Made by a program: the position numbers and the translations under genes. DNA of 51,277 nucleotides from Caldifarciminota bacterium. GTDB lineage: Bacteria; Hydrothermota; Hydrothermia; Hydrothermales; JAJRUZ01. Below the pieces are notes generated by a model. That model made no database searches and had not been told where the DNA came from. It was given only the letters and a program-made list of their open reading frames with translations. Within the stretch, counting starts at the first letter, position 1; the number at the start of each line of letters is the position of its first letter. The DNA lies in the NCBI GenBank assembly GCA_024277525.1, contig JAJRUZ010000039.1, positions 1-51,277 on the forward strand, read 5' to 3'. Below are positions 33,609 to 43,961 of this stretch, one piece after another.

Positions 33609-36600
33609 TAGAAGATTCAATTTCTCTCCCGGAAGAAATAAAAGGCTATGCAGAAATAAATATTTTTTCTATTCTTTCTGACGGAACGATAAAAAGGGAA
33701 GGGAAAATAATATATGTTGAACCGAAAGAAAGTGTTGATATAATTATTGAACCTGATAAAGCTGAATACGAACCCGGTGAAGAAGGAATTGTTAATATAA
33801 AAGTCAGAAAAAACGGAAAGAAAATAAGGGCATGTTTGGGAGTTTCCATTGTTGATAGTTCGGTATTTAGTCTTTTAAAAGATGCTCTAATTGACGAGGA
33901 AATATATTTTAAAGGCAAACTCTTCATACCCGGTTATTTTATAAGTCCCTATTATTTTAATAAAAAGCTTACACTCTCCAAAATAATTAGAAAAAAAAGA
34001 AAAAGAATTACGGATATAATTTTTTCAGAAAAAGAACAAGATTATCGTTTCAGAAGCAGTCTGAAAGGCAGAAAAGTAGAACACCGATATTCTCATGAAT
34101 TTGCTGAAAAAATAGAAACAAAAATAAAGAAAATCGGAGAACGGATTAAAGATTTTATAGAAAATAATAAAGAAATACCTGATTCTCTTTTAATTGATCC
34201 TTTCGGAGATACCTTAGAGTATACGGTTTTTGGTAATTTGTTGTTTTTAAATTCCAAGGGAATAGACAGGATAAAAAACACATATGATGATATTTCCGTT
34301 TCAATTAGATTCAGTGAAGAGTATATAGCTGCTAAAGGCACGGGAATAATAAAGGGAAAGGTGATAGATGCTGTTACCGATGAAGGACTACCCTTTGCGG
34401 TTGTTAGAATAAAAAATACTCGGATGGGAGCTTACACTGATGATAGGGGATTTTACACTATCTATAACGTCCCTGTAGGAGTCTATGAAATTACAGTTAG
34501 TTACACAGGTTATAAATCCTTAACAATAAAAAATGTCATTGTAGAGAAAGGTAAAACCGTGGAAGTTAACTTTGCATTAGAACCGACCGTTTCAGAGGTT
34601 GAACCTATAATTCTTGAAGCAAGAGCAAAAGCCGGCGCTGAAATTCCGCCCCCAGACATCAAAATAAGAAAATATTTTCCTGAGACATTTATTTTTATTC
34701 CCTCTTTGATTACCGATAGGGACGGAAATGCGAAGTTGAGTTTGAAGTTCCCTGATAATATTACTGTCTGGAAGATGAAAACCGTTGCAATTACAAAAGA
34801 AGGTCTTTTAAATGTTGAATATTCTCCTATAAAGGTTTTTAAGAGTTTTTATCTGGATTTAAATATTCCTCAAATTTTGACACAGGGAGATGAAGTATAT
34901 GTGCCCGTGAGTATCCATAATAACACTACTCAGGATATAAAGTGCAATATTAAAATTGAAACTTCTGCCGAAATAAAAGTTGATGATGATATTTTAAAAA
35001 CAGCAGTTGTAAAAAGCAAAGAGATAAAGACGGTATATTTTAAAATAAAAGCAATTAAATCAGGTCTCGGTATAATAAGGGTATATGCATGGAACGGAAA
35101 GGAAAAGGATGCCATTGAGAAAAAAATAAAAATAAGATTTTACGGAAAAGAGGAGAAGTTTATTAAGAGTGGAATGATAAAGGCGGGGGAGGGAAAAAGT
35201 ATTGATGTTGATATAAAAAGTGATAACATAGAATATTTTTATTTCAAAATCTATAAAAACAATCTCGGATTAACGATTAAAGCCTTTGAGTCGCTATTGA
35301 TAAAACCTCACGGTTGTTTTGAACAGGTTTCCTCCATCCTTTATCCCGAAATTCTTATTTTTAACATTATTAAAAAACAAAAAATAAAAGATGAGAATTT
35401 AAAAAGAAAAATCTCAGAATATATATCACTCGGTTATCAGAAGATACTTAAATATGAAGTCAAAGGAGGGGGATTTTCCTGGTATGGAAAAAAGCCTGCT
35501 GATTTATTTTTAACCGCTTACGGACTCATGGAGTTAAATGATTTGAAAAAAGTTTTCCCTGTTGATGAGTATCTCATTGATAGGACAGTAAGATGGTTGT
35601 TATCTCAGCAGAATAGGGACGGAAGTTGGACATCAATGAGGAAGTTTCATTTCTTAAAAAATAAAAAATATTCAAAAATATTGACTACTGCTTATGTTTT
35701 ATGGGCACTTATAGAGGCAGGGACGAAGGATAGAAAAATTAAAAAAGGTATAAGATTTTTAAAAGAAAATATAAATGATGTAAAAGACCCTTATGTTCTC
35801 GGAATATTACTTAATTGTTTTGCTTCCTATAATCCTGAATCGGAGGAGACAAAAAGGATTGCTTCCTTGGTTGTAAAATTAGGAAAATACAGTGAAAAGG
35901 GAATTTTCTGGGATTCGGGAATTCCTTCTTTTACTTACAGCACGGGATATTTTCGTAAAATGGAAACTGTTTCCCTTATTGGGCTGGGACTTTTAAAGGC
36001 AAATCTCTATAAGGAAGTAGTTTTTAATTCAATAAGATTTATTTTAAATAATAAGAAATATGAAAATACATGGGGCACAACACAGAGCACAGTTCTTATT
36101 CTTAAACTTTTAAATGAATGTTATAATGATTTCTTTTCTGTGCCAAAGGGGTATACCGAAATTGTTGTAAATAATAAAAAAATAAAAACATTTGATTTAA
36201 GTGAAATAAAAAATAATGTGATTGTTTTTGATATTAAAAAGTATCTGAATAAGGCGAAAAATAACATTAATATTAAGTTTAAAGGGAAAGGGTATATAAT
36301 ATATGAATTCGCGGGGAAATATTATAAAAATTGGAGAGCCGTGAGAGAAAGGGAAAGTTCAATTGCATTGGATATAAAATATACAAAATTGAGAAAAGGG
36401 AGCAATAAGTATGTGAGGGTGAAATGTTCTGTAAAAAATTTGAATTCAAATCCCTTTTATTTCGGTATACTGGAGGTAGGATTGCCTCCGGGTTTTTATG
36501 TGTCAAAAAGTGAGTTTCAAAAATTAATGGGAAGCAAGTCAGTTATAAAAAATTTTGAAATAAGAAAAGACAGAATTATTTTGTATTTAAAGAATTTAGA

Positions 36601-36742
36601 ACCTTACGAAGCCTCAAGATTTTCTTTCAACATTTATCCTAAGTTTAAAATGAAGGTTAAAACTTTTCCTTCTTTTATTTATGAGTATTACAGCCCTGAC
36701 AATTTTGCATTTGTCAGACCGGTTGTTTTAAAAACAGACTGA
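33605..36742 (+). CDS. Alpha-2-macroglobulin, thioester-containing part with inserted TonB-receptor-like module
   Basis: 1045 residues from a GTG that overlaps the preceding stop. Order: rest of the bait-region domain (LGVSIVDSSVFSL, about 77-90), a basic linker, a carboxypeptidase-regulatory-like domain (about 245-325: IIKGKVIDAVTDEGLPFAVV, GAYTDDRGFYTIYNVPVGVY), the A2M/MG7 domain (IRKYFPETFIFIPSLITD), then the thioester domain with PHGCFEQ (Cys571) and C-terminal receptor-type domain. The GCxEQ thioester is intact, so covalent capture is possible. The inserted module sits where the protease bait belongs. No pbpC gene is nearby. Confidence 0.88.
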   Translation: MIEDSISLPEEIKGYAEINIFSILSDGTIKREGKIIYVEPKESVDIIIEPDKAEYEPGEEGIVNIKVRKNGKKIRACLGVSIVDSSVFSLLKDALIDEEIYFKGKLFIPGYFISPYYFNKKLTLSKIIRKKRKRITDIIFSEKEQDYRFRSSLKGRKVEHRYSHEFAEKIETKIKKIGERIKDFIENNKEIPDSLLIDPFGDTLEYTVFGNLLFLNSKGIDRIKNTYDDISVSIRFSEEYIAAKGTGIIKGKVIDAVTDEGLPFAVVRIKNTRMGAYTDDRGFYTIYNVPVGVYEITVSYTGYKSLTIKNVIVEKGKTVEVNFALEPTVSEVEPIILEARAKAGAEIPPPDIKIRKYFPETFIFIPSLITDRDGNAKLSLKFPDNITVWKMKTVAITKEGLLNVEYSPIKVFKSFYLDLNIPQILTQGDEVYVPVSIHNNTTQDIKCNIKIETSAEIKVDDDILKTAVVKSKEIKTVYFKIKAIKSGLGIIRVYAWNGKEKDAIEKKIKIRFYGKEEKFIKSGMIKAGEGKSIDVDIKSDNIEYFYFKIYKNNLGLTIKAFESLLIKPHGCFEQVSSILYPEILIFNIIKKQKIKDENLKRKISEYISLGYQKILKYEVKGGGFSWYGKKPADLFLTAYGLMELNDLKKVFPVDEYLIDRTVRWLLSQQNRDGSWTSMRKFHFLKNKKYSKILTTAYVLWALIEAGTKDRKIKKGIRFLKENINDVKDPYVLGILLNCFASYNPESEETKRIASLVVKLGKYSEKGIFWDSGIPSFTYSTGYFRKMETVSLIGLGLLKANLYKEVVFNSIRFILNNKKYENTWGTTQSTVLILKLLNECYNDFFSVPKGYTEIVVNNKKIKTFDLSEIKNNVIVFDIKKYLNKAKNNINIKFKGKGYIIYEFAGKYYKNWRAVRERESSIALDIKYTKLRKGSNKYVRVKCSVKNLNSNPFYFGILEVGLPPGFYVSKSEFQKLMGSKSVIKNFEIRKDRIILYLKNLEPYEASRFSFNIYPKFKMKVKTFPSFIYEYYSPDNFAFVRPVVLKTD

Positions 36743-36747
36743 TAGAT

Positions 36748-36777
36748 TTGAAATTTTCAAATTAAGTTTCTTATAAA
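36748..36777 (+). promoter_or_regulatory. Promoter of the symporter operon
   Basis: TTGAAA (36748-36753), 18-base spacer, TATAAA (36772-36777), 6 bases to the ATG at 36784. Leaderless layout. Confidence 0.5.
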
Positions 36778-36783
36778 ATACTT

Positions 36784-36888
36784 ATGAAATTATTAAGGGA
36801 TTTAATTTTATTTATTATTTTCATAGTTATTCCCTGTTTTTTGATGTGGTATTCTGTTTATAAATACATGAAAGGAGAAGGAAAATGA
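36784..36888 (+). CDS. Small single-helix symporter accessory protein
   Basis: 34 residues: MKLLRDLILFIIFIVIPCFL then MWYSVYKYMKGEGK. One membrane helix with a short basic tail. It overlaps the sodium:solute symporter gene by ATGA, so translation is coupled. NCBI-type annotations list small accessory proteins of this size before SSS symporters; the sequence and layout fit that role, perhaps stabilising the transporter. Confidence 0.7.
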   Translation: MKLLRDLILFIIFIVIPCFLMWYSVYKYMKGEGK

Positions 36889-38327
36889 CAGCACATGAGA
36901 TTGCAATATGGGTGACCTTCGGTGTTTATCTTATTCTCCTGATTCTGATAGGAATTTTCGGAGAAATGAAATTCTCAAAAACCTATGAGGATTTTGTTGT
37001 TGCGGGAAAAGGGCTCGGAAAATGGGTTACCGCAATTTCCGCCTCCGCTTCTGCTGAAAGCGCATGGCTTATTTTAGGGCTCTCGGGTTTGGGTTTTTCC
37101 AAAGGATTTGCTGCTTACTGGATTGCACTCGGAGGAATACTCGGATACTGGTTTAATGCCCTTTTCATAATTGTTCAGTTGAAAAAAGAAGGAGATAGAT
37201 TGAAAAGCGTGACCCTTTCGGATTATGTTGAGTATAAATTGAAGGATAAAACCCACATATTCAGGGTTCTCTCCGCTCTTATAATTGTCTTTTTTATGAC
37301 CGCGTATGTTGTTGCCCAGTTTACAGGTGCGGGAAAACAACTTGAAGGAATGGGTTTAACAACCTATAAACAGGGAGTTCTTATAGGAGCAATTATAATT
37401 GCCTTTTATGTTGTTATGGGAGGTTATGCTGCTGTTTCATATACTGATTTAATCCAGGGAATTGTAATGGTTTTCGTTCTGACAATTTTTCCGATAATTG
37501 CAATTTTCATTGCAGGCGGTCCCTTTGAATTTCTCAGAAAAGCAGGAGAACTGGGACTTACCCATCTGTGGGGACCCGAAAGTTTCACCTTTTTTGCTCT
37601 CGGTTTCATAATAGGTGAAGCAATAGGGATTGCTTTCGGTTACCCGGGAATGCCTCATGTGATTATAAGGTATTTTACTGTTAAGGATGAGGATGAGGGT
37701 AAGAAAGCAGGATTCATTGCGATAACATGGGGAATTTTTGCCTATTTCGGTGCTGTAACTCTCGGAATAGCGGGAAGGGTTCTTGTGGAATCAGGTAAAT
37801 TGATTCACCCCGCGGATGCAGAAAAAATATTACCCGTTTTTACAAAAGCTTTTCTTCATCCCGTTCTTGCAGGAATTGTTCTTGCAGCGGTAACAGCAGC
37901 AATAATGTCAACAGCGGATTCACAGCTTATGTATTCCTCAACAACCCTTATTAATGATTTATTTCTTGCTTTTAAAGGGAAAAGACCGACACAAAAAATA
38001 CTTGTATGGGGAACAAGGACAGTTATAGCAATACTTTCCCTTATTGCCCTTTTCCTAGCTTATAAAAATGTCAGGTTTATTTACAGATTTGTCCTATATG
38101 CCTGGAGCGCTCTCGGAGCAGCCTTTTCACCCGTCATAATTCTTTCCCTTTATGATAAAAAGTTCAACAGATACGGAGCCCTTGCCTGCCTTATAACGGG
38201 TCCTCTTGTAACAATCCTATGGAAAGATATTTTTAAACTGACAAAATATCTCTATGAACTCTTTCCTGCTTTTATAATAAGTTTGATTCTGGGGGTCATA
38301 ATAAGCAAAATCTTTGCAAAAAAATAA
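36885..38327 (+). CDS. Sodium:solute symporter (SSS family, PutP-like)
   Basis: 480 residues with about 13 membrane helices. SISASASAESAWLILGLSGLGFSKGF-like segment near 47-75 and the sodium-site region VTAAIMSTADSQLMYSSTTLINDLF are typical of PutP/PanF relatives, as is GYPGMPHVIIRYF. It takes up a solute with Na+; proline is the best guess from the closest motif set but not certain. Preceded by a GGAGAAGG site within the accessory gene and followed by an intrinsic terminator. Confidence 0.92.
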   Translation: MTAHEIAIWVTFGVYLILLILIGIFGEMKFSKTYEDFVVAGKGLGKWVTAISASASAESAWLILGLSGLGFSKGFAAYWIALGGILGYWFNALFIIVQLKKEGDRLKSVTLSDYVEYKLKDKTHIFRVLSALIIVFFMTAYVVAQFTGAGKQLEGMGLTTYKQGVLIGAIIIAFYVVMGGYAAVSYTDLIQGIVMVFVLTIFPIIAIFIAGGPFEFLRKAGELGLTHLWGPESFTFFALGFIIGEAIGIAFGYPGMPHVIIRYFTVKDEDEGKKAGFIAITWGIFAYFGAVTLGIAGRVLVESGKLIHPADAEKILPVFTKAFLHPVLAGIVLAAVTAAIMSTADSQLMYSSTTLINDLFLAFKGKRPTQKILVWGTRTVIAILSLIALFLAYKNVRFIYRFVLYAWSALGAAFSPVIILSLYDKKFNRYGALACLITGPLVTILWKDIFKLTKYLYELFPAFIISLILGVIISKIFAKK

Positions 38328-38340
38328 AAACTTCTAAAAC

Positions 38341-38364
38341 ACCGTTGGATAAAAACGGTTTTTC
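38341..38364 (+). terminator. Intrinsic terminator of the symporter operon
   Basis: ACCGTT (38341-38346), 7-base loop, AACGGT (38354-38359), then TTTTTCT. It lies 13 bases after the symporter stop. Confidence 0.75.
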
Positions 38365-38371
38365 TAACAAA

Positions 38372-38535
38372 AAGGGAGGTTAAAAAATAGAAATAAAATA
38401 TAAAAAGAACTGAATAAACTCCTTTTAAAATATACTTTGTTTTATAACTCACAAAGACCACACTCAAATCTGAACTTTAGAACATCGGATGAAATATTTT
38501 ATAATAAAGACGCTAATTTTAAATTTGTCCAAAAA
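38372..38535 (+). mobile_element. MITE-like IS3/IS481-type remnant, copy 2
   Basis: From AAAAAGGGAGG the sequence follows copy 1 (18341-18510). Reading from about 38409 it gives ELNKLLLKYTLFYNSQRPHS, then NLNFRTSDEIFYNKD, the integrase C-terminal motif. The ATG of copy 1 is ATA here. Both copies carry the same deletion junction. The left terminal sequence of copy 1 (TTAAATTGGACA) is missing. Confidence 0.6.
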
Positions 38536-38652
38536 AGGGATATATTACTACATTATACCATAACGTTGATGTGAATTCAAATAAAAGTAAAACCCTTTAT
38601 AATTTATCCTGCATATGCACAAATTAAACAATTATTATCTCTGAAATTTTAT

Positions 38653-38682
38653 TTGACCGAACTTATTAAAGAAGTGTAAAAT
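38653..38682 (+). promoter_or_regulatory. Promoter of the HicB-like gene
   Basis: TTGACC (38653-38658), 18-base spacer, TAAAAT (38677-38682), 5 bases to the ATG at 38688. Leaderless layout. Confidence 0.5.
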
Positions 38683-38687
38683 TAAGC

Positions 38688-38867
38688 ATGAAGTTTTATA
38701 ATCTTACTGTAATTATTTTTAAAGAAGGTAAATACTATGTCTCAAAATGTCCTGAACTGGAAGTAGTAAGCTGTGGTGATACACCTCGGAAAGCTCTGAA
38801 AAATCTAAAAGAAGCTGTTGAACTCTATATAGAGAATGCAAAAATATTGGGAATAATAAATTTTTAA
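38688..38867 (+). CDS. HicB-like antitoxin without HicA
   Basis: 59 residues: FYNLTVIIFKEGKYYVSKCP, then ELEVVSCGDTPRKALKNLKEAVELYIENA. This is the HicB partial RNase-H-like fold (YxVxCPELxVxSxGDTxEEAxxNLKEAVELYLE). HicA, the small mRNA interferase, normally lies beside it; no such frame is found on either side. It may regulate a distant HicA or be a relic. A MITE copy lies about 150 bases upstream. Confidence 0.85.
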   Translation: MKFYNLTVIIFKEGKYYVSKCPELEVVSCGDTPRKALKNLKEAVELYIENAKILGIINF

Positions 38868-38881
38868 ATATTTTATAAAAA

Positions 38882-39850
38882 ATGAAAATTCTCATCACAG
38901 GAGCAGGCGGTTTTATAGGAAGTCATTTAGTTGAATACCTGGGTGAAAAACATAAAATATTTGCCTTTTTAAGATATAACTCACAGGGGAATATCGGAAA
39001 TTTAAAGTTTGTTAACAAAAAAAACTTCAAAAATATAGAGATAATATTCGGGGATTTAAGGGCAAGGGAAGAAGTGGAAAAAATTGTAAGAAAATCTGAC
39101 CTGGTGATAAACCTTGCAGCCAATATCTCTGTAAAAAGGTCCTTTGAAAACCCTGAAGAGGTTTTTTTTAACAATATTTTAATAACATTCAATATTTTGC
39201 ATGCTCTGAAAAATAAAAAAATTCCATTAATTCATTTTTCAACCTCAGAGGTGTATGGCAAACCTGAAAAACTGCCTATAAAAGAGAATTATTTAAAAAA
39301 AGCTGCTTCTCCCTACGCTGCATCTAAAATTGCCTCGGATGAACTCGTGAGGTCTATATGTTCGTATGAAAACATTCCTTTTTTAATTCTCAGACCCTTT
39401 AATACATACGGTCCCAGGCAATCAATAAGATCTCTCATACCGTGGATAATATATGAAATATTAAATTCAAAAGAAATAAGAATCGGGAATATTAACACAA
39501 AAAGGGATTTTATTTATGTAAAGGACATGGCAAAGATACTGGAACTAATAATAAGAAAAGGGAAATATAACGGTGATGAGATAAATATATGTTCAGGCAA
39601 ATCCTATTCTGTAAAGGAAATTATTAAAATGCTTTTTGAAATTGCAGGTGTAAACAAAAAAATAAAAGAAATAAAAAAAAGGAAAAGACCTTTAAAAAAC
39701 GAAATACTGGAATTAAGGGGTGATAATAAAAAACTTGAAAAATTAATAGGAAAAATAAAATTAACCGACTTCAAAAGGGGATTGAAAGAAACCTTTGAAT
39801 TTTATAAAAAATTCGGTTTTGATTCCCCTGAAAATTTCAGTATACTGTGA
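38882..39850 (+). CDS. NAD-dependent sugar epimerase/dehydratase
   Basis: 322 residues of the extended SDR family. GAGGFIGSHLVEYL binds NAD, FSTSEVYG is the catalytic Ser/Thr strand, YAASK gives the Tyr and Lys, and RPFNTYGPRQS and RDFIYVKD follow. It modifies a nucleotide-activated sugar, such as a 4-epimerase or 4,6-dehydratase. It overlaps the GT9 glycosyltransferase by 4 bases, so a role in surface polysaccharide is likely. Confidence 0.9.
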   Translation: MKILITGAGGFIGSHLVEYLGEKHKIFAFLRYNSQGNIGNLKFVNKKNFKNIEIIFGDLRAREEVEKIVRKSDLVINLAANISVKRSFENPEEVFFNNILITFNILHALKNKKIPLIHFSTSEVYGKPEKLPIKENYLKKAASPYAASKIASDELVRSICSYENIPFLILRPFNTYGPRQSIRSLIPWIIYEILNSKEIRIGNINTKRDFIYVKDMAKILELIIRKGKYNGDEINICSGKSYSVKEIIKMLFEIAGVNKKIKEIKKRKRPLKNEILELRGDNKKLEKLIGKIKLTDFKRGLKETFEFYKKFGFDSPENFSIL

Positions 39851-40737
39851 ATATTATAATTCTAAGATTTTCCTCAGGCGGAGATTTAATTCTCATAACA
39901 GGAATTATAGATAAGCTTTTAAAAAAGAACTTAAATGTTACACTTGTTGTAAAAAAAAGATTTAAGGAAATCTTTGAAGGATTTAAAAACCTGAGAATAA
40001 TAGAGTTTGAAGAGCATGAAGAAATTTTAGGCAAAGAATATGATTATGCTTTTGACCTTCAGAAAAATTTGAGAAGTTTTTTTATGATGAGAAAAATAAA
40101 GGCAAAGAGAAAGTTTTTTGCAAATAAGAGAAGTATTAAAAGAAGGATACATCTTTATTTCAGATTTCCTTTAAGGGAAAAATCTTTTATAAAGATATTT
40201 GCAGAACCCTTTGAAAGAGTATTCCAGGAAAATTTTTATTTAAGACCTGTTTTAAAATCAGAAAAAGAATTTAAAGGACTTCCTGAAAAATACATTTTAA
40301 TTGCCCCATTCTCTTCAAAACCGAAAAAAGATCTTTCGCATAAAGTCTTAAAAAAAATATTGGAAAATGAAAGCAAAGATAAAATATGTATAATTGTAGG
40401 TGATAAAAAGAGTAAAGAAAAAAAATTGCCTTTAATTAATAAAAATATTATAGATATAAGGGGAGAAACAAGTTTGAGGGAACTTTTTTATGTAGTAAAA
40501 AAGTCTTCATATATAATTACCGTGGACTCAATGATTTCACATATAGCAAGTGCTTATGAAAAAGAAGGCTTTGTAATTTTCGGTCCAACTACTCCTTTAT
40601 ACGGTTTTTATCCTTACGGAGATAAATTAAAAGTAATTCACAAAAAAATTCCCTGTTCTCCCTGCTCTCTACATGGAGAGGGAATTTGTTTGTTTAATAA
40701 AAAATGTTATGAAATAAATTTCAATTTTAAAATTTAA
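39847..40737 (+). CDS. Glycosyltransferase family 9 (heptosyltransferase-like)
   Basis: 296 residues from a GTG overlapping the preceding stop. IIILRFSSGGDLILITGIID at the start, YDYAFDLQKNLRSFFM, and the donor site TVDSMISHIASAYEKEGFVIFGPTTPLYGFYPYG match GT9. The end CSPCSLHGEGICLFNKKCYE is the usual Cys-rich tail. Such enzymes add heptose or similar sugars to lipopolysaccharide core. Convergent with the barrel gene, overlapping it by 11 bases. Confidence 0.9.
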   Translation: MNIIILRFSSGGDLILITGIIDKLLKKNLNVTLVVKKRFKEIFEGFKNLRIIEFEEHEEILGKEYDYAFDLQKNLRSFFMMRKIKAKRKFFANKRSIKRRIHLYFRFPLREKSFIKIFAEPFERVFQENFYLRPVLKSEKEFKGLPEKYILIAPFSSKPKKDLSHKVLKKILENESKDKICIIVGDKKSKEKKLPLINKNIIDIRGETSLRELFYVVKKSSYIITVDSMISHIASAYEKEGFVIFGPTTPLYGFYPYGDKLKVIHKKIPCSPCSLHGEGICLFNKKCYEINFNFKI

Positions 40738-41611
40738 AAATACCTTTTAAAGTAAACCCGAATCTTGTTACATAATCATTTTTACCAGCTATTGAAAATC
40801 CATAGGGTAGGTACTCTTCGGTAACTGCAAAATCAAGACCCAAGCTTAAAGGAAAAGCAGGTAAAGAAATTCTTACATAAGGATAAATTGATATATGATT
40901 ACCATCAGAATCTTTCTCTTCTGTACCATTTATTTTAATTGCTGTTCTTATCTTATATAAAAAAGAAAGTCCTATGGTACCGAAAGGAAATTTATATCCT
41001 GCCTTCAGAATTAGACCAAAATGGTCTCCACAATCATATTTAATTTTCGTGGTATCACCAAAAGGATTCCATATGGTAGGAAGGGGAGATTCTTTTTCAA
41101 GTGTTAAAAAGTACATTATTCCTCCCTTGAGATCGATTACAGGATTCGGAAGATTTCCGCAGATTTTAACAAAGATCGCGTTTTGTCGATCCGAATTTCC
41201 AATCTTATCGTTTGCTAAGTCAAATTCAGGACCCAAATCCGCCATAAATCCTACAATACTCTTCAAAAAAGCAGCTTTCATTCCTATAAAAAAAGAAATA
41301 TTTTGAGGAGAAAAACCACTTGATAGATTTTCTTCATAGGTGGTTCCTAAGATTGTATAAGAATAATTAAATGAAGCATTCACAACTCTTAAATTAAGTC
41401 CCCCAAACATATCAAAGGCAGGCAGTTTATAGAAACTGTATATTCCACCAAGATCAAGTGTCAAAATAGAAGCTTTGCCATTTAAAAATAAGGTTGTATC
41501 TTTTCCATCTTCATTATACCATTTATCACTTGTACCATATCCTATTTTCATCCAAGCTTTTCCCCCTGCGAAAAGGGGAATTGCTATGAGCAAGGGTAGT
41601 ATTTTTTTCAT
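40727..41611 (-). CDS. Outer-membrane beta-barrel protein
   Basis: 294 residues with a signal peptide (KKILPLLIAIPLFAGG). The mature part alternates polar and hydrophobic residues in strands (FGLILKAGYKFPFGTIGLSFLY, PYVRISLPAFPLSLGLDFAV) and ends in a strand with terminal Phe (YVTRFGFTLKGIFKF), the BAM recognition signal. Specific substrate unknown. AGGAG lies before the ATG, and a T-arm-like hairpin lies about 23 bases further up. Confidence 0.85.
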   Translation of the reverse strand: MKKILPLLIAIPLFAGGKAWMKIGYGTSDKWYNEDGKDTTLFLNGKASILTLDLGGIYSFYKLPAFDMFGGLNLRVVNASFNYSYTILGTTYEENLSSGFSPQNISFFIGMKAAFLKSIVGFMADLGPEFDLANDKIGNSDRQNAIFVKICGNLPNPVIDLKGGIMYFLTLEKESPLPTIWNPFGDTTKIKYDCGDHFGLILKAGYKFPFGTIGLSFLYKIRTAIKINGTEEKDSDGNHISIYPYVRISLPAFPLSLGLDFAVTEEYLPYGFSIAGKNDYVTRFGFTLKGIFKF

Positions 41612-41633
41612 TTTTAACTCCTTTTAGCATTGG

Positions 41634-41648
41634 AGGGAATTGAACCCT
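41634..41648 (-). other. tRNA T-arm-like hairpin before the barrel gene
   Basis: On the minus strand AGGG TTCAATT CCCT, a 4-bp stem and T-loop-like 7-base loop, followed by CCAATGCT. No tRNA body precedes it. Confidence 0.4.
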
Positions 41649-41652
41649 TGAT

Positions 41653-42224
41653 TTACTCATTAACAGGTATTCTATATTTAATACCGAAAACCAAATACTG
41701 ATTTTTTATATCTCCGGTAAAAATATTATAATAAGAAAAGTTTAAGGCGATAAGGGAAATATAAAAACCGAAATTCAGTCCGAGTGCAAATTTTGCACCT
41801 GAAATTTTCTTCTCCTCTACTCTCACAGAATCAGGAGAAATCAATACTTCATTTTTTAAATGAGTTCTAACAAATGCAAAACCGAATCTTATCCCTGTAT
41901 AAGGAGAAAAGGTCTTTTTAAATCCCAGAACCGAATAAGTCGCGCCGATAAAAAAAGGAATATTTGAATAATTATATTTTACTTTTAAATTTACGGATTC
42001 GGTCTGTTTCGGCACAAAATAATTATATCCTGTTTCAAAATCAAATCCCAGGTAAGGATTGACACGGACTTTATAATTTATATCAAAAAATCCTATACCC
42101 GGATTTGAAACATCGGAAAAATCGGAAACAGGCAAAAGAAAAGAGGGTAAACCAAGTGTAATTTCGTGGACAGGATAATCTGCCAAAAGGGATAAAGATA
42201 AAAAATTAATAAGATTTTCTTCAT
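41653..42224 (-). pseudogene. Outer-membrane barrel gene with a frameshift in its signal peptide
   Basis: The long frame (from TTG at 42186, 177 residues) begins at LADYPVHEITLGLP, the end of a signal peptide. An ATG at 42224 opens MKKILLIF in another frame. Adding one base to the A6 run at 42200-42205 (T run on the coding strand) joins them as MKKILLIFLSLSLLADYP, a perfect signal peptide. The body is strand-rich (FAFVRTHLKNEVLI, FKYRIPVNE-like end) as in small barrels. The product as read would not be exported. Could be an assembly indel. Confidence 0.7.
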
Positions 42225-42273
42225 TTTTAAATTAAAAGAGAAAATAAAGAAAAAAATCAAATAAAAAAGAAAA

Positions 42274-42294
42274 GTTGGGTATATCCCGGAGGAT
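42274..42294 (-). other. 3' arm of the 16S processing stem
   Basis: This 21-base stretch is perfectly complementary to 43907-43927 on the other side of the 16S gene. The arms would form the long helix cut by RNase III to release pre-16S. Confidence 0.85.
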
Positions 42295-42305
42295 ATTGTT
42301 CCTTA

Positions 42306-43882
<1,577 letters not shown>

Positions 43883-43906
43883 AATTAATTTTCAACTCAA
43901 AGTTTC

Positions 43907-43927
43907 ATCCTCCGGGATATACCCAAC
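43907..43927 (-). other. 5' arm of the 16S processing stem
   Basis: Perfect 21-bp complement of 42274-42294. It lies about 25 bases before the mature 5' end. Both arms close around 16S alone. Confidence 0.85.
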
Positions 43928-43961
43928 CCGATTTTCAAATACCAAAATTTTTATCTATTAT

